DNA of 64,000 nt, taken from NCBI RefSeq assembly GCF_009729095.1, contig NZ_VTGX01000003.1:310001-374000 (forward strand). Reading direction: 5' to 3'. The stretch comes from Mycolicibacterium sp. CBMA 247 (lineage in GTDB: Bacteria > Actinomycetota > Actinomycetes > Mycobacteriales > Mycobacteriaceae). The notes under the pieces were generated by a model. It saw nothing but the letters and a program-made list of their open reading frames with translations, was not told where the DNA came from and did not search any database. Shown here piece after piece: positions 16,021 to 25,024 of this stretch (the stretch's first letter is position 1; each line of letters opens with the position of its first letter). Both the position numbers and the translations under genes were made by a program.

Positions 16021-19000
16021 GTGCTGTTCTCGGCATTGCCAGGTGCGCAGGGGTTGTACGACCCTGCCAATGAGGCCGATTCCTGCGGCGTGGCCATGAT
16101 CACCGATATCCGGGGCCGCCGCTCCCACGGCATCGTCACCGACGGTCTAACCGCACTCGAGCACCTCGAACACCGCGGCGCCGCCGGGGCCGAACCCAAC
16201 AGCGGTGACGGCGCCGGCATCCTGCTGCAACTGCCGGTCGAACTGCTGCGCGAGATGGTGGACTTCGCCCTGCCCGAGACCGCCGTCGACGGCAGCAACA
16301 CCTTCGCCGCCGGTACCTGTTTCCTGCCGCAGGATGAGGACGCGCGCAGTGCCGCCCGCGCCCGCATCGCGGCGTTGGCCGCCGAGGAAGGCCTCGAGGT
16401 TCTGGGCTGGCGCGCGGTGCCGGTCGATCCGGATGGGGCCGGGATAGGCACGACTGCGCGGAGCTGTATGCCCCATATGGCGCAGCTGTTTGTGGCGGCA
16501 CCAGAAGTCGGCGGCGTCCGCGCGGGCGGTATCGAACTGGACCGCAAGGTCTACCCGCTGCGTAAGCGGGCCGAGCAGACCGTGGGTGCCGATGCGGTGT
16601 ACTTCGCATCGCTGTCCAGCCGGACCATCGTCTACAAGGGCATGCTGACGACGATGCAGCTGCCGCAGTATTTTCCGGATCTGCGCGACGAGCGCTGCGT
16701 GAGCGCGATCGCCATCGTGCACAGCCGCTTCTCCACGAACACGTTCCCGTCCTGGCCGTTGGCGCATCCGTTCCGGTTCGTCGCCCACAACGGCGAAATC
16801 AACACCGTGCGGGGAAACCGCAACCGCATGCACGCTCGCGAGGCGCTGCTGGCCAGCGCCCGGATTCCCGGTGATCTGAGCCGGTTGTCACCGATCTGCA
16901 CTGCGGATGCCTCCGACTCGGCGTCCTTCGACGAGGTGCTCGAGCTTCTGCACCTGGGTGGCCGTAGCCTGCCGCACGCGGCACTGATGATGATCCCGGA
17001 GGCGTGGGAGAACGCCACCACGATGGATTCGGCGGAGCGCGCGTTCTGGAAGTTCCACGCCTCGCTGATGGAACCGTGGGACGGACCGGCGTGTGTGACC
17101 TTCACCGATGGCACCGTGGTCGGTGCAGTGTTGGACCGCAACGGTTTACGGCCGGGACGCTGGTGGCGCACGGTCGATGACCGGATCATCCTGGCCAGTG
17201 AAAGCGGTGTGCTCGACGTGCCGTCGGGCGAGATCGTCGCCAAGGGCCGGCTGCAGCCCGGCAAGATGTTCCTGGTCGACACTGCCGCCGGACGGATCGT
17301 CACCGACGATGAGGTCAAGGAGCAGCTGGCCGCGGCCGAACCCTACTCTGAGTGGCTGCATGCCGGTCTGCTGGATCTCAGCACGTTGCCCGAGCGGTCC
17401 CGTATCCAGCCGAATCATGAATCGGTGGTGCGCAGGCAGATCGCGTTCGGCTACACCGAAGAGGAACTGCGCATCCTGCTGACACCGATGGCGGCATCGG
17501 GTGGTGAGCCACTCGGTTCGATGGGAACCGATACCCCCGTCGCGGTGCTCTCGAAACGCTCACGGCTGCTCTACGATTACTTCATCGAGCTGTTCGCCCA
17601 GGTGACCAACCCGCCGCTCGACTCCATCCGCGAAGAGGTGGTCACCTCGATGGCCCGGGTGATGGGGCCTGAGGAAAACCTCCTGGAACCCACGGCCGCC
17701 TCATGCCGCCAAATCGTGCTGCGCCGGCCGGTTCTCGACAACGACGATTTGGGCAAGATCGTCCACATCAATGACGACGGCGAGCATCCGGGCCTGCGCA
17801 CCAACGTCCTGCGTGCCCTCTACGACGTGGAGCGCGGTGGGGAAGGGCTGGCCGAAGCGCTCGATGACCTGCAGATGAGGGCCACCGAGGCGATCGCGAA
17901 AGGTGCTCGCACGCTGGTGATCTCCGATCGCGACTCGGACCACACCAGGGCTCCGGTCCCGTCGCTGCTTGCCGTTTCGGCGGTGCACCATCACCTCGTG
18001 CGCACCAAGGAGCGCACCAAGGTGGCGCTCGTGGTGGAAAGCGGTGACGCCCGGGAGGTCCATCACATCGCGATGCTCATCGGCTTCGGTGCCGCCGCCG
18101 TCAACCCTTACCTGGCATTCGAGTCGATCGAGGACCTGATCCGCGAGGGTGAGCTCACCGGCATCGAGACCGCCGCCGCCGTGCGCAATTACGTCACGGC
18201 CCTGGGCAAGGGCGTGGTCAAGGTGATGAGCAAGATGGGCATTTCCACGGTTGCGTCCTACACCGCCGCGCAGGTTTTCGAGGCGATCGGACTGAGCCCC
18301 GACGTCGTCGACGAATACTTCACCGGCACCACCAGCCAGCTCGGTGGCGTCGGGCTGGACGTGCTGGCCGAGGAGGTCAAGCTGCGCCACCGGCGCGCCT
18401 ACCCGGAGAACCCCACCGAGCGGGTGCACCGTCGTCTGGAGGTCGGCGGTGAGTACGCATTCCGTCGAGAGGGTGAACTGCATCTGTTCACCCCGGAAGT
18501 GGTGTTCCTGCTTCAGCATTCGACCCGAACCGGGCGCCGCGACATCTTCGCCAAGTACTCCGAGGAGGTCGATCGGCTGTCCCGCGAGGGCGGGACGCTG
18601 CGCGGCCTGTTCGAATTCAAGCAGGGGTTGCGGCCCCCGGTCCCGCTGGACGAGGTCGAGCCGGTCGAGGCGATCGTGAAGCGGTTCAACACCGGGGCGA
18701 TGAGCTATGGCTCCATCTCGGCGGAGGCCCACGAGACGATGGCCATCGCCATGAACAACCTCGGTGGGCGGTCCAACAGCGGCGAGGGCGGTGAAGACGT
18801 CGATCGGCTTTACGATCCGCGCCGGCGCAGCGCCGTCAAGCAGGTGGCCTCGGGTCGCTTCGGTGTCACCAGTGACTACCTGGTGAACGCCACAGACATC
18901 CAGATCAAGATGGCCCAGGGGGCCAAACCTGGTGAGGGCGGCCAGCTTCCGGGATACAAGGTGTACCCCAACATCGCCAAGACCCGGCACTCCACGCCCG

Positions 19001-20589
19001 GCGTTGGGTTGATCTCGCCGCCCCCGCACCACGACATCTATTCGATCGAGGATCTCGCGCAGCTCATCCACGATCTGAAGAACGCCAACGCCGACGCCCG
19101 GATCCACGTGAAGCTGGTCAGCAGCGTCGGGGTCGGCACGGTCGCGGCCGGGGTGTCCAAGGCGCACGCCGACGTGGTGTTGATCTCTGGGTACGACGGC
19201 GGCACCGGTGCGGCTCCGTTGACCTCGCTCAAGCACGCCGGGGCGCCGTGGGAGATCGGCCTGGCCGACACCCAGCAGACGTTGGTGCTCAATGGTCTGC
19301 GTGACCGCATCACCGTGCAGTGCGACGGCGGTATGCGCAATGCACGCGATGTGATCGTGGCTGCGCTGCTCGGCGCCGAGGAGTTCGGTTTCGCCACCGC
19401 ACCATTGGTGGTCTCGGGCTGCATCATGATGCGGGTGTGTCACCTGGATACCTGCCCGGTCGGTGTGGCCACGCAGAACCCCGAGTTGCGGGCGCGGTTC
19501 AACGGCAAGCCCGAGTTCGTGGAGAACTTCTTCACGTTCATTGCCGAGGACATCCGCCGCTATCTCGCCGAGCTGGGATTCCGCAGCCTCGATGAGGCCG
19601 TCGGCCATGCGGAGGTGCTCGACACCGATCCCGGTGTGGCGCACTGGAAGAGCCGCGGGCTCGACCTCAGCCCGATCTTCGCCGTGCCGAACGATGCCCA
19701 CGGCAGCACCGTGACCCAGCGGCGACGGGTGCGCGACCAGCATCACGGACTCGAGCAGGCCCTGGACCGCACCCTGATCCAACTTGCCGAGGGGGCACTG
19801 GAGGACGCCCATCCGGTTCGCCTGGAGCTTCCGGTCCGCAACGTCAACCGCACGGTGGGCACCCTGCTGGGGTCTGAGGTCACTCGCCGCTACGGCGCGG
19901 CCGGGTTGCCCGACAACACCATTCACGTCACGCTGACAGGGGCGGCCGGCCAGTCGATCGGCGCCTTCCTTCCGCCCGGGGTCACCCTGGAACTGATCGG
20001 CGATGCCAACGATTATGTGGGCAAGGGGCTTTCCGGTGGTCGGGTGATAGTCCGGCCGCCCGACGATGTGTTGTTCCTGCCTGAGGACAACGTCATCGCC
20101 GGCAACACCCTGCTCTACGGGGCCACCTCGGGTGAGGTGTTCTTGCGGGGCCGGGTCGGTGAGCGGTTCTGCGCCCGCAACTCAGGGGCTTTGGCTGTCG
20201 TCGAAGGTGTGGGCGACCATGCGTGTGAGTACATGACCGGTGGCCGAGTGGTGATTCTCGGCAAGACCGGACGCAATCTGGCTGCCGGCATGTCCGGTGG
20301 CATCGCCTATGTGCTCGGCCTGGATCCGGCCAGGGTCAACACCGAAATGGTGGAACTGCAGCGGCTGGAAGCCGAGGACCTGGCCTGGCTGCACGATGTG
20401 GTGTCCCGTCATGTGCGCTATACCGAAAGCACGCTGGCTGCCTCGATCCTGGCTGACTGGCCAAGGCGCAGTGCCCAATTCACCAAAGTAATGCCCACCG
20501 ACTATCAGCGTGTGATGCAGGCGACCCGGATGGCCAAGGCCGAGGGACGTGATGTGGACAGCGCGATCATGGAGGCCAGCCGTGGCTGA
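16021..20589 (+). CDS. gltB: glutamate synthase large (alpha) subunit
   Basis: 1522 aa from the GTG at 16021, which has a strong ribosome binding site (ggagg at 16007-16011); a GTG at 15973 would add 16 residues without that support. The N-terminal class II glutaminase has its nucleophile at Cys22 (DSCGVAM), implying removal of a short propeptide. The FMN-binding synthase domain precedes the 3Fe-4S ligands Cys1134, Cys1140 and Cys1145 (CIMMRVCHLDTCPVGV). The C-terminal beta-helix GXGXG domain is complete. It makes two glutamates from glutamine and 2-oxoglutarate together with GltD. M. tuberculosis does not carry gltBD at this locus, so this may be a second copy. Confidence 0.95.
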   Translation: MLFSALPGAQGLYDPANEADSCGVAMITDIRGRRSHGIVTDGLTALEHLEHRGAAGAEPNSGDGAGILLQLPVELLREMVDFALPETAVDGSNTFAAGTCFLPQDEDARSAARARIAALAAEEGLEVLGWRAVPVDPDGAGIGTTARSCMPHMAQLFVAAPEVGGVRAGGIELDRKVYPLRKRAEQTVGADAVYFASLSSRTIVYKGMLTTMQLPQYFPDLRDERCVSAIAIVHSRFSTNTFPSWPLAHPFRFVAHNGEINTVRGNRNRMHAREALLASARIPGDLSRLSPICTADASDSASFDEVLELLHLGGRSLPHAALMMIPEAWENATTMDSAERAFWKFHASLMEPWDGPACVTFTDGTVVGAVLDRNGLRPGRWWRTVDDRIILASESGVLDVPSGEIVAKGRLQPGKMFLVDTAAGRIVTDDEVKEQLAAAEPYSEWLHAGLLDLSTLPERSRIQPNHESVVRRQIAFGYTEEELRILLTPMAASGGEPLGSMGTDTPVAVLSKRSRLLYDYFIELFAQVTNPPLDSIREEVVTSMARVMGPEENLLEPTAASCRQIVLRRPVLDNDDLGKIVHINDDGEHPGLRTNVLRALYDVERGGEGLAEALDDLQMRATEAIAKGARTLVISDRDSDHTRAPVPSLLAVSAVHHHLVRTKERTKVALVVESGDAREVHHIAMLIGFGAAAVNPYLAFESIEDLIREGELTGIETAAAVRNYVTALGKGVVKVMSKMGISTVASYTAAQVFEAIGLSPDVVDEYFTGTTSQLGGVGLDVLAEEVKLRHRRAYPENPTERVHRRLEVGGEYAFRREGELHLFTPEVVFLLQHSTRTGRRDIFAKYSEEVDRLSREGGTLRGLFEFKQGLRPPVPLDEVEPVEAIVKRFNTGAMSYGSISAEAHETMAIAMNNLGGRSNSGEGGEDVDRLYDPRRRSAVKQVASGRFGVTSDYLVNATDIQIKMAQGAKPGEGGQLPGYKVYPNIAKTRHSTPGVGLISPPPHHDIYSIEDLAQLIHDLKNANADARIHVKLVSSVGVGTVAAGVSKAHADVVLISGYDGGTGAAPLTSLKHAGAPWEIGLADTQQTLVLNGLRDRITVQCDGGMRNARDVIVAALLGAEEFGFATAPLVVSGCIMMRVCHLDTCPVGVATQNPELRARFNGKPEFVENFFTFIAEDIRRYLAELGFRSLDEAVGHAEVLDTDPGVAHWKSRGLDLSPIFAVPNDAHGSTVTQRRRVRDQHHGLEQALDRTLIQLAEGALEDAHPVRLELPVRNVNRTVGTLLGSEVTRRYGAAGLPDNTIHVTLTGAAGQSIGAFLPPGVTLELIGDANDYVGKGLSGGRVIVRPPDDVLFLPEDNVIAGNTLLYGATSGEVFLRGRVGERFCARNSGALAVVEGVGDHACEYMTGGRVVILGKTGRNLAAGMSGGIAYVLGLDPARVNTEMVELQRLEAEDLAWLHDVVSRHVRYTESTLAASILADWPRRSAQFTKVMPTDYQRVMQATRMAKAEGRDVDSAIMEASRG

Positions 20590-22084
20590 TCCGACCGGAT
20601 TTCTTCGGGTACCCAAGATCGAGGCGGCCAAGCGGCCTGTCGAGGAGCGGGTAGGGGACTGGCGCGAGGTGTACGAGCGCGAGGATCCCCGCGAGCGGGC
20701 CGGCGAGGTGGCGCAACAGGCACGGCGCTGTATGGATTGTGGGATCCCGTTCTGTCACTCCGGCAAGGCGGGCTGCCCGTTGGGCAACCTGATCCCGGAG
20801 TGGAACGATCTCGTGCGGCGCGGCCGCTGGGACGCGGCCAGCGACCGTCTGCACGCCACCAACAACTTCCCGGAGTTCACCGGGCGGCTGTGCCCGGCGC
20901 CATGTGAGACTGCTTGCGTGCTGTCGATCGCCGAAGAAGAGACCGGCGGCAGTGTGACGATCAAGCGGATCGAGCAGACCATCGCCGACCACGCCTGGAT
21001 GAGCGGGACCGTGGAACCCCAGCCGGCGGCGATCACCACCGGCAAGAGCGTCGCGGTGGTCGGCTCCGGTCCGGCGGGATTGGCTGCCGCACAACAACTC
21101 ACCCGTGCCGGTCACGAGGTGACGGTGTATGAGCGAGATGATCGGGTGGGCGGGCTGCTGCGCTACGGCATCCCCGAATACAAGCTCGAGAAGTCGGTGG
21201 TCAACCAGCGCCTGGCCCAGATGCGGGCCGAGGGCACCCGGTTCGTCACCGAATGCGAGGTGGGCGTCGATCTGACCGTCGAGCAGCTGCGCCAACGTCA
21301 TCAGGCAGTGGTCCTCGCGGTCGGCGCGCTGCGCGGCCGCGACAACGAGGTACCCGGGCGTGAACTCGACGGCGTGCACCTGGCGATGGAGCACCTGGTG
21401 CCGGCCAACCGGGAGTGCGAGGGTGACGCGTCCTCGCCCATCTCGGCGGCGGGTAAGCACGTGGTGATCATCGGTGGTGGTGACACCGGCGCCGACTGCC
21501 TGGGCACTGCGCACCGGCAGGGTGCGGCCTCGGTGACTCAGCTCGACTACAACACGGAGCCGCCCGAGAGCCGTGACGACGCCTTGTCGCCGTGGCCGAC
21601 GTGGCCACTGGTGCTGCGCACCTCTCCGGCGCACGCCGAGGGTGGTGCCCGCCGCTTCGAGGTCGCCGTGCAGCGGTTCATCGGCGACGACAACGGTCAC
21701 GTGCGGGCCATCGAGATCGCCGAGGTCCGGGTGACCCGGGACTCCGAGGGGCGGCGCGAGATCACGCCGGTGGGCGAGTCGTTGCAGATCCCCTGCGACC
21801 TGGCGCTGCTGGCCATCGGATTCGAAGGTGTCGAGCACATGGCGCTGCTCGACGGGCTGAACCTGAAACTGACCCGGCGCGGCACCGTGTCGTGCGGTTC
21901 GGACTGGCAGACCGACGCGCCCGGGGTGTTCGTGTGCGGGGACGCACACCGCGGTGCCTCGCTGGTGGTGTGGGCGATCGCGGAGGGCCGCAGCGCGGCG
22001 CATGCGGTGGACACCTACCTGATGGGCGAGTCGGATCTGCCGTCCCCGGTGCGGCCCGGAGCGCTGCCGCTGGGCGTCATCTGA
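20582..22084 (+). CDS. gltD: glutamate synthase small (beta) subunit, NADPH-dependent
   Basis: 500 aa from the GTG at 20582, overlapping the gltB end by 8 bp with ggagg at 20571-20575. N-terminal Cys clusters (RRCMDCGIPFCH and CPAPCETAC) hold the 4Fe-4S centres. The FAD site is VAVVGSGPAGLAAAQQL, and a second dinucleotide fold, VVIIGGGDTGADC, binds NADPH. The C-terminal VFVCGDAHRGASLVVWAI is the conserved FAD end motif. It feeds electrons from NADPH to GltB. Confidence 0.95.
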   Translation: MADPTGFLRVPKIEAAKRPVEERVGDWREVYEREDPRERAGEVAQQARRCMDCGIPFCHSGKAGCPLGNLIPEWNDLVRRGRWDAASDRLHATNNFPEFTGRLCPAPCETACVLSIAEEETGGSVTIKRIEQTIADHAWMSGTVEPQPAAITTGKSVAVVGSGPAGLAAAQQLTRAGHEVTVYERDDRVGGLLRYGIPEYKLEKSVVNQRLAQMRAEGTRFVTECEVGVDLTVEQLRQRHQAVVLAVGALRGRDNEVPGRELDGVHLAMEHLVPANRECEGDASSPISAAGKHVVIIGGGDTGADCLGTAHRQGAASVTQLDYNTEPPESRDDALSPWPTWPLVLRTSPAHAEGGARRFEVAVQRFIGDDNGHVRAIEIAEVRVTRDSEGRREITPVGESLQIPCDLALLAIGFEGVEHMALLDGLNLKLTRRGTVSCGSDWQTDAPGVFVCGDAHRGASLVVWAIAEGRSAAHAVDTYLMGESDLPSPVRPGALPLGVI

Positions 22085-22097
22085 ATCGATTAACGAC

Positions 22098-22103
22098 TAT
22101 GCT
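22098..22103 (+). promoter_or_regulatory. candidate -10 hexamer for a leaderless pykA transcript
   Basis: TATGCT fits the TANNNT -10 consensus of mycobacterial housekeeping promoters and ends 8 nt before the pykA GTG at 22112. Initiation at the usual distance would place the first transcribed base on or next to the start codon. No Shine-Dalgarno sequence lies in the 27 bp between gltD and pykA, consistent with leaderless translation. Confidence 0.45.
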
Positions 22104-22111
22104 GACGTGAC

Positions 22112-23530
22112 GTGAGCAGACGCGGAAAAATCGTTTGTACGCTTGGCCCGGCGACCAGCACAGATGAGACGGTGCGGGCCCTGGTCGAGGCGGGTATGGA
22201 CGTCGCCCGGCTGAACTTCAGCCACGGCGACTACACCGACCACGAGGCCTCCTACAAGAGGGTGCGGGCGGCATCGGATGCCACCGGTCACGCCGTGGGC
22301 GTGCTGGCCGACCTGCAGGGGCCCAAGATCCGGTTGGGGCGCTTCGCCGAGGGCCCGACCTACTGGGCGACCGGCGACTCGGTGCGGATCACCGTCGACG
22401 ACTGTGAGGGCACCCACGACCGGGTGTCGACCACCTACAAGCAACTCGCCGCCGATGCGAAGGCGGGCGATCGCCTGCTGGTCGACGACGGTAAGGTCGG
22501 CCTGGTCGTCGACCAGATCGACGGCAACGACGTGGTCTGCACCGTCACCGAAGGCGGTCCGGTCAGCAACAACAAGGGTCTGTCGCTGCCCGGCATGAAC
22601 GTGTCGGTGCCGGCGCTGTCCGAGAAGGACATCGAGGATCTCGAGTTCGCGCTGCGCCTGGGCGTGGACCTCATCGCGCTGTCGTTCGTGCGGTCACCCG
22701 CCGACATCGAACTCGTGCACGAGGTGATGGACCGGGTCGGCCGGCGTGTTCCGGTGATCGCGAAGCTGGAGAAGCCCGAGGCCGTCGAGAACCTCGAAGC
22801 CATCGTGCTGGCATTTGACGCGGTGATGGTGGCCCGTGGTGACCTCGGTGTCGAGCTGCCGCTGGAAGAAGTGCCGCTGGTGCAGAAGCGCGCCATCCAG
22901 ATGGCAAGGGAGAACGCCAAACCCGTCATCGTTGCCACCCAGATGCTGGAGTCGATGCTGGAGAACTCCAGGCCTACCCGGGCCGAGGCCTCCGATGTCG
23001 CCAACGCCGTCCTCGACGGCGCGGACGCGGTGATGCTCTCCGGCGAGACCTCCGTCGGCAAGCACCCGCTGGAGGCCGTCAAGACGATGGCTCGCATCAT
23101 CAAGGCGGTCGAGGACAACTCGGTGACGGTGCCGCCGCTGACCCACACCCCCCGCACCAAGCGCGGGGTGATCTCCTATGCGGCCCGCGATATCGGGGAG
23201 CGGCTCGACGCCAAGGCGTTGGTGGCGTTCACCCAGTCCGGGGACACGGTGCGCCGCCTGGCCCGGCTGCACACCCCACTCCCGGTGCTGGCGTTCACCG
23301 CGCTGCCCGAGGTGCGCAGTCAGCTGGCACTGACCTGGGGTACCGAGACCTTCATCGTGCCGCAGATGTCGAACACCGACGACATGATCCGTCAGGTCGA
23401 CAAGTCGCTGCTGGATCTCGGCCGATACAAGCGCGGTGAGCTGGTGGTCATCGTCGCGGGCGCTCCGCCGGGCACAGTAGGCTCCACGAATCTGATCCAT
23501 GTGCACCGCATCGGGGAGGACGACGTCTAG
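22112..23530 (+). CDS. pykA: pyruvate kinase
   Basis: 472 aa, GTG start. It converts phosphoenolpyruvate and ADP to pyruvate and ATP. Conserved elements are KIVCTLGPA and RLNFSHGDY at the N-terminus, DLQGPKIRLG, the catalytic Lys and metal-binding Glu in VIAKLEKPEAVENLE, VMVARGDLGVELP and the ATQMLESM/ RAEASDVANAVLDG region, then the C-terminal allosteric domain. It corresponds to Rv1617. It follows gltD after 27 bp, but a promoter-like hexamer there suggests independent transcription. Confidence 0.96.
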   Translation: MSRRGKIVCTLGPATSTDETVRALVEAGMDVARLNFSHGDYTDHEASYKRVRAASDATGHAVGVLADLQGPKIRLGRFAEGPTYWATGDSVRITVDDCEGTHDRVSTTYKQLAADAKAGDRLLVDDGKVGLVVDQIDGNDVVCTVTEGGPVSNNKGLSLPGMNVSVPALSEKDIEDLEFALRLGVDLIALSFVRSPADIELVHEVMDRVGRRVPVIAKLEKPEAVENLEAIVLAFDAVMVARGDLGVELPLEEVPLVQKRAIQMARENAKPVIVATQMLESMLENSRPTRAEASDVANAVLDGADAVMLSGETSVGKHPLEAVKTMARIIKAVEDNSVTVPPLTHTPRTKRGVISYAARDIGERLDAKALVAFTQSGDTVRRLARLHTPLPVLAFTALPEVRSQLALTWGTETFIVPQMSNTDDMIRQVDKSLLDLGRYKRGELVVIVAGAPPGTVGSTNLIHVHRIGEDDV

Positions 23531-23577
23531 CGGTCGTCTGCCAAAGGGCGCCTGCAAAAGATCTTGAAAGGCATTCC

Positions 23578-24450
23578 TTGACGCACCCGGATTTCGAGGA
23601 GCTGCTCGCTGTTCTCGATCTCAATCGAGTCGACGACAATCTGTTCATCGGGTCGCATCCGAGTAAGAACCCGGTGCGCACCTTCGGTGGACAGATGGTC
23701 GCGCAGGCGTTCGTCGCCGGCGGGCGCACGCTGGAACACAAGCTCGCGCCGAGTGCGTTGAATGCGCATTTCATCGCCGGCGGTGATCCGGAGAAGGATC
23801 TGGAGTTCCATGTCGGGCGGTTGCGCGACGAGCGCCGGTTCGCCAACCGCCGGGTCGATGTCATACAGGACGGCAACCTGCTGACCACCGTGATGATCTC
23901 CTACATGAACGCCGGCCGGGGGCTGGAGCACAGCGTGCCCGCTCCGGAGGTTCCGCACCCGGACACGCTGCCCAAGATCGATGAGCTGCTGCGCGGCTAC
24001 GAGAAGACGGTGCCGTTGTTCGTCGAGGCGTTGCGCCCGATCGAATGGCGGTACACCAACGATCCGTCCTGGGTGATGCGGGACAAGGGCGGCAAGCTCG
24101 ATCACAACCGGGTGTGGCTCAAGACCGAAGGCGTGATGCCCGACGATCCCGTGCTGCACGGTGCGGCCCTGGTGTACTCATCGGATACCACGGTGCTCGA
24201 TTCGATCATCACCACCCACGGGTTGTCCTGGGGTTTCGACCGGATCTTCGCAGTGACGATGAATCATTCGGTGTGGTTTCACCGGCCGATCAAGTTCGAC
24301 GAGTGGGTGCTGTACTCCACCACATCACCGGTGGCCGCGGAATCCCGCGGGTTGGGCACCGGACACTTTTTCGATGCGTCCGGCCGCTTGCTGGCGACGG
24401 TGGTGCAGGAGGGAATCGTCAAGTACTTCCCTGGCGCCGCCAAGTCGTGA
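23578..24450 (+). CDS. tesB: acyl-CoA thioesterase II
   Basis: 290 aa, apparent TTG start at 23578 with gaaagg at 23565-23570. It is a double hot-dog TesB protein hydrolysing medium- to long-chain acyl-CoA. The first repeat contains RTFGGQMVAQAFVAGGRTL and LNAHFIAGGDPEKDLEF. The second contains the SWGFDRIFAVTMNHSVWFHRPIKFDEW segment and ends with RGLGTGHFFDASGRLLATVVQEG, which includes the conserved Gln of the catalytic triad. It corresponds to tesB1 (Rv1618) downstream of pykA and converges on the next gene. Confidence 0.92.
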   Translation: MTHPDFEELLAVLDLNRVDDNLFIGSHPSKNPVRTFGGQMVAQAFVAGGRTLEHKLAPSALNAHFIAGGDPEKDLEFHVGRLRDERRFANRRVDVIQDGNLLTTVMISYMNAGRGLEHSVPAPEVPHPDTLPKIDELLRGYEKTVPLFVEALRPIEWRYTNDPSWVMRDKGGKLDHNRVWLKTEGVMPDDPVLHGAALVYSSDTTVLDSIITTHGLSWGFDRIFAVTMNHSVWFHRPIKFDEWVLYSTTSPVAAESRGLGTGHFFDASGRLLATVVQEGIVKYFPGAAKS

Positions 24451-24456
24451 GACCGC

Positions 24457-25014
24457 TCAGCGGGTAGGGGCCGGCTTCACGCCGAACGAATCCTCGATCC
24501 GCCGCTGGAAGGCATCCTCACACTTCTGCTGGGCCACCCGATCGTCGCCGGCCTGCTGCAGGCAGTGCACGTAATCACGGCCGCCGACGTCGTTGAACCA
24601 CCGTTGGCCGAAGTACACCCAGATGCCGACGAACACGACGGACAACACGCAGGCGATGGCGCCGAGAGCGATTCCCGAGGCGGCCACCCCGCCATTGGTG
24701 GCTTCGCCGCGCCGGCTGCGCCCGCGGGCGAGGAAGCCGAGGATCACCGCGGTGATACCGAACATGAGCCCGCCGATCACCGACCACACCAGCACCAGGG
24801 CGATCACGGAAAGAACGAGAGCTGCGACACCGAGCCCGTTGGCGGGGCCGCGCGGGGCGGGTTGCATCGGATAGCCACCGTAGGGTGGTGGGGCCGGCGG
24901 GTAGGCGCCGGGATACGCGCCGGGCGGCGGCCCGTAGGGGTACGCCGGTGGCGGGGGCGGTCCGGTCGGCTGTGGCTCGTCAGACCTGGGCGGGTTGGCT
25001 CGCTCGTCGGTCAT
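24457..25014 (-). CDS. DUF4190-like Pro-rich membrane protein
   Basis: 185 aa from the ATG at 25014 (MTDERANPPRSDE). The first ~70 residues are Pro/Tyr/Gly-rich and disordered. Two hydrophobic segments (about 78-107 and 122-145) joined by the short RGRSRRGEATNGG loop match DUF4190. The C-terminal ~40 residues are charged, with two Cys (VHCLQQAG and QKCEDAF) that could form a disulfide outside the membrane. Function unknown. The Rv1619 homologue normally expected between tesB and cydC is absent; this gene occupies that position. Confidence 0.75.
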   Translation of the reverse strand: MTDERANPPRSDEPQPTGPPPPPAYPYGPPPGAYPGAYPPAPPPYGGYPMQPAPRGPANGLGVAALVLSVIALVLVWSVIGGLMFGITAVILGFLARGRSRRGEATNGGVAASGIALGAIACVLSVVFVGIWVYFGQRWFNDVGGRDYVHCLQQAGDDRVAQQKCEDAFQRRIEDSFGVKPAPTR

Positions 25015-25024
25015 GCCTGTGAGG

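Noticed and set aside
17701..19926. 741-codon minus-strand frame opposite gltB
   Set aside because: It is the antisense shadow of gltB, with the His/Arg/Gly-rich composition produced by high-GC coding DNA; gltB motifs are complete on the plus strand.
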